Source: Lachnospiraceae bacterium (GTDB taxonomy: Bacteria > Bacillota > Clostridia > Lachnospirales > Lachnospiraceae). Taken from it: a stretch of 58,046 nt of DNA. Position 1 is the stretch's first letter, and each line of letters opens with the position of its first letter. The notes beneath the pieces are model-generated. The model was not told where the DNA came from. It ran no database searches and saw only the letters and a list, made by a program, of their open reading frames with translations. Shown in pieces: positions 57,923 to 58,046 of the stretch. The position numbers were made by a program, and so were the translations under genes. The stretch lies in the NCBI GenBank assembly GCA_900770225.1, contig CAAGJU010000106.1:1-58046 (forward strand), written 5' to 3'.

Positions 57923-58046
57923 ATTCTCCTTGTATGATGATTTCAGAAGCTAAATCAACATTTTCCTTTCTTTTTCATACTGTGGTTCAATACATTCAAA
58001 TACTGTGGGACTTTTGATTTTTCCCTGTAGCTTTGACTACTTTATA

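Overview
The window looks like chromosomal DNA of an anaerobic Clostridia member, most likely Lachnospiraceae. Reasons: GC is roughly 54%; AGGAGG-type ribosome sites with frequent GTG and TTG starts; tRNA genes without an encoded CCA; small families typical of that group (DUF6465, DUF5721, DUF6142-like, DUF6077-like, DUF885 lipoprotein); an Ech-type energy-converting [NiFe] hydrogenase; and a pyrK/pyrD type-B dihydroorotate dehydrogenase. Taxonomy is inferred from gene content only.

Layout. 1-240: end of a tRNA cluster (Arg, Val, Met) and its terminator. 335-7685: DUF6465 protein, DUF885 lipoprotein peptidase, glutamine-dependent NAD synthetase, low-molecular-weight tyrosine phosphatase, and a lipoprotein that is a degenerate serine hydrolase. 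7707-8082: an array of hairpin-forming repeats. 8104-11958 (minus): purE-purM-purN-purD. 12110-20439 (minus): pyrC-pyrF-pyrK-pyrD-pyrE, then a small membrane protein, an HD hydrolase and an M29-like aminopeptidase. A consensus promoter precedes pyrC. 20634-22310: cold-shock gene with a perfect consensus promoter, a single-span membrane protein and DUF5721. 22412-27323 (minus): glnS, htpG, aroK. 27493-29082: tRNA-Val, a long palindromic repeat and UDP-galactopyranose mutase. 29304-40066 (minus): echABCDEF followed by hypF-hypC-hypD-hypE, so a membrane-bound hydrogenase sits next to the factors that build its Ni-Fe(CN)2CO centre. 40243-40528: tRNA-Thr and another palindromic repeat. 40538-57922 (minus): a cell-surface polysaccharide locus: dTDP-rhamnose genes rfbB, rfbD and rfbC, three family-2 glycosyltransferases, a Wzm/Wzt-type ABC exporter, a methyltransferase/kinase-like/coiled-coil protein, polytopic membrane proteins, an MBL-fold protein and an NlpC/P60-like surface protein.

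How they work together. The last 17 kb reads as an ABC-transporter-dependent pathway for a rhamnose-containing glycan. dTDP-rhamnose is made by rfbB/C/D (rfbA is not in the window), chains are built by the GT2 enzymes, and the polymer is exported by a Wzm/Wzt pair whose ATPase carries a C-terminal substrate-recognition-like domain. The 741-residue protein beside Wzt has the same domain order as WbdD of E. coli O8/O9, which caps O-antigen chains and sets their length. That is the most interesting protein-level signal here.

The most interesting DNA-level signal is a set of dispersed intergenic palindromic elements. Members share a nearly identical 79-bp core yet carry different outer arms, each self-complementary. 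A second, separate pattern is short tandem duplication of gene 3' ends or gene junctions inside operon spacers, at five loci.
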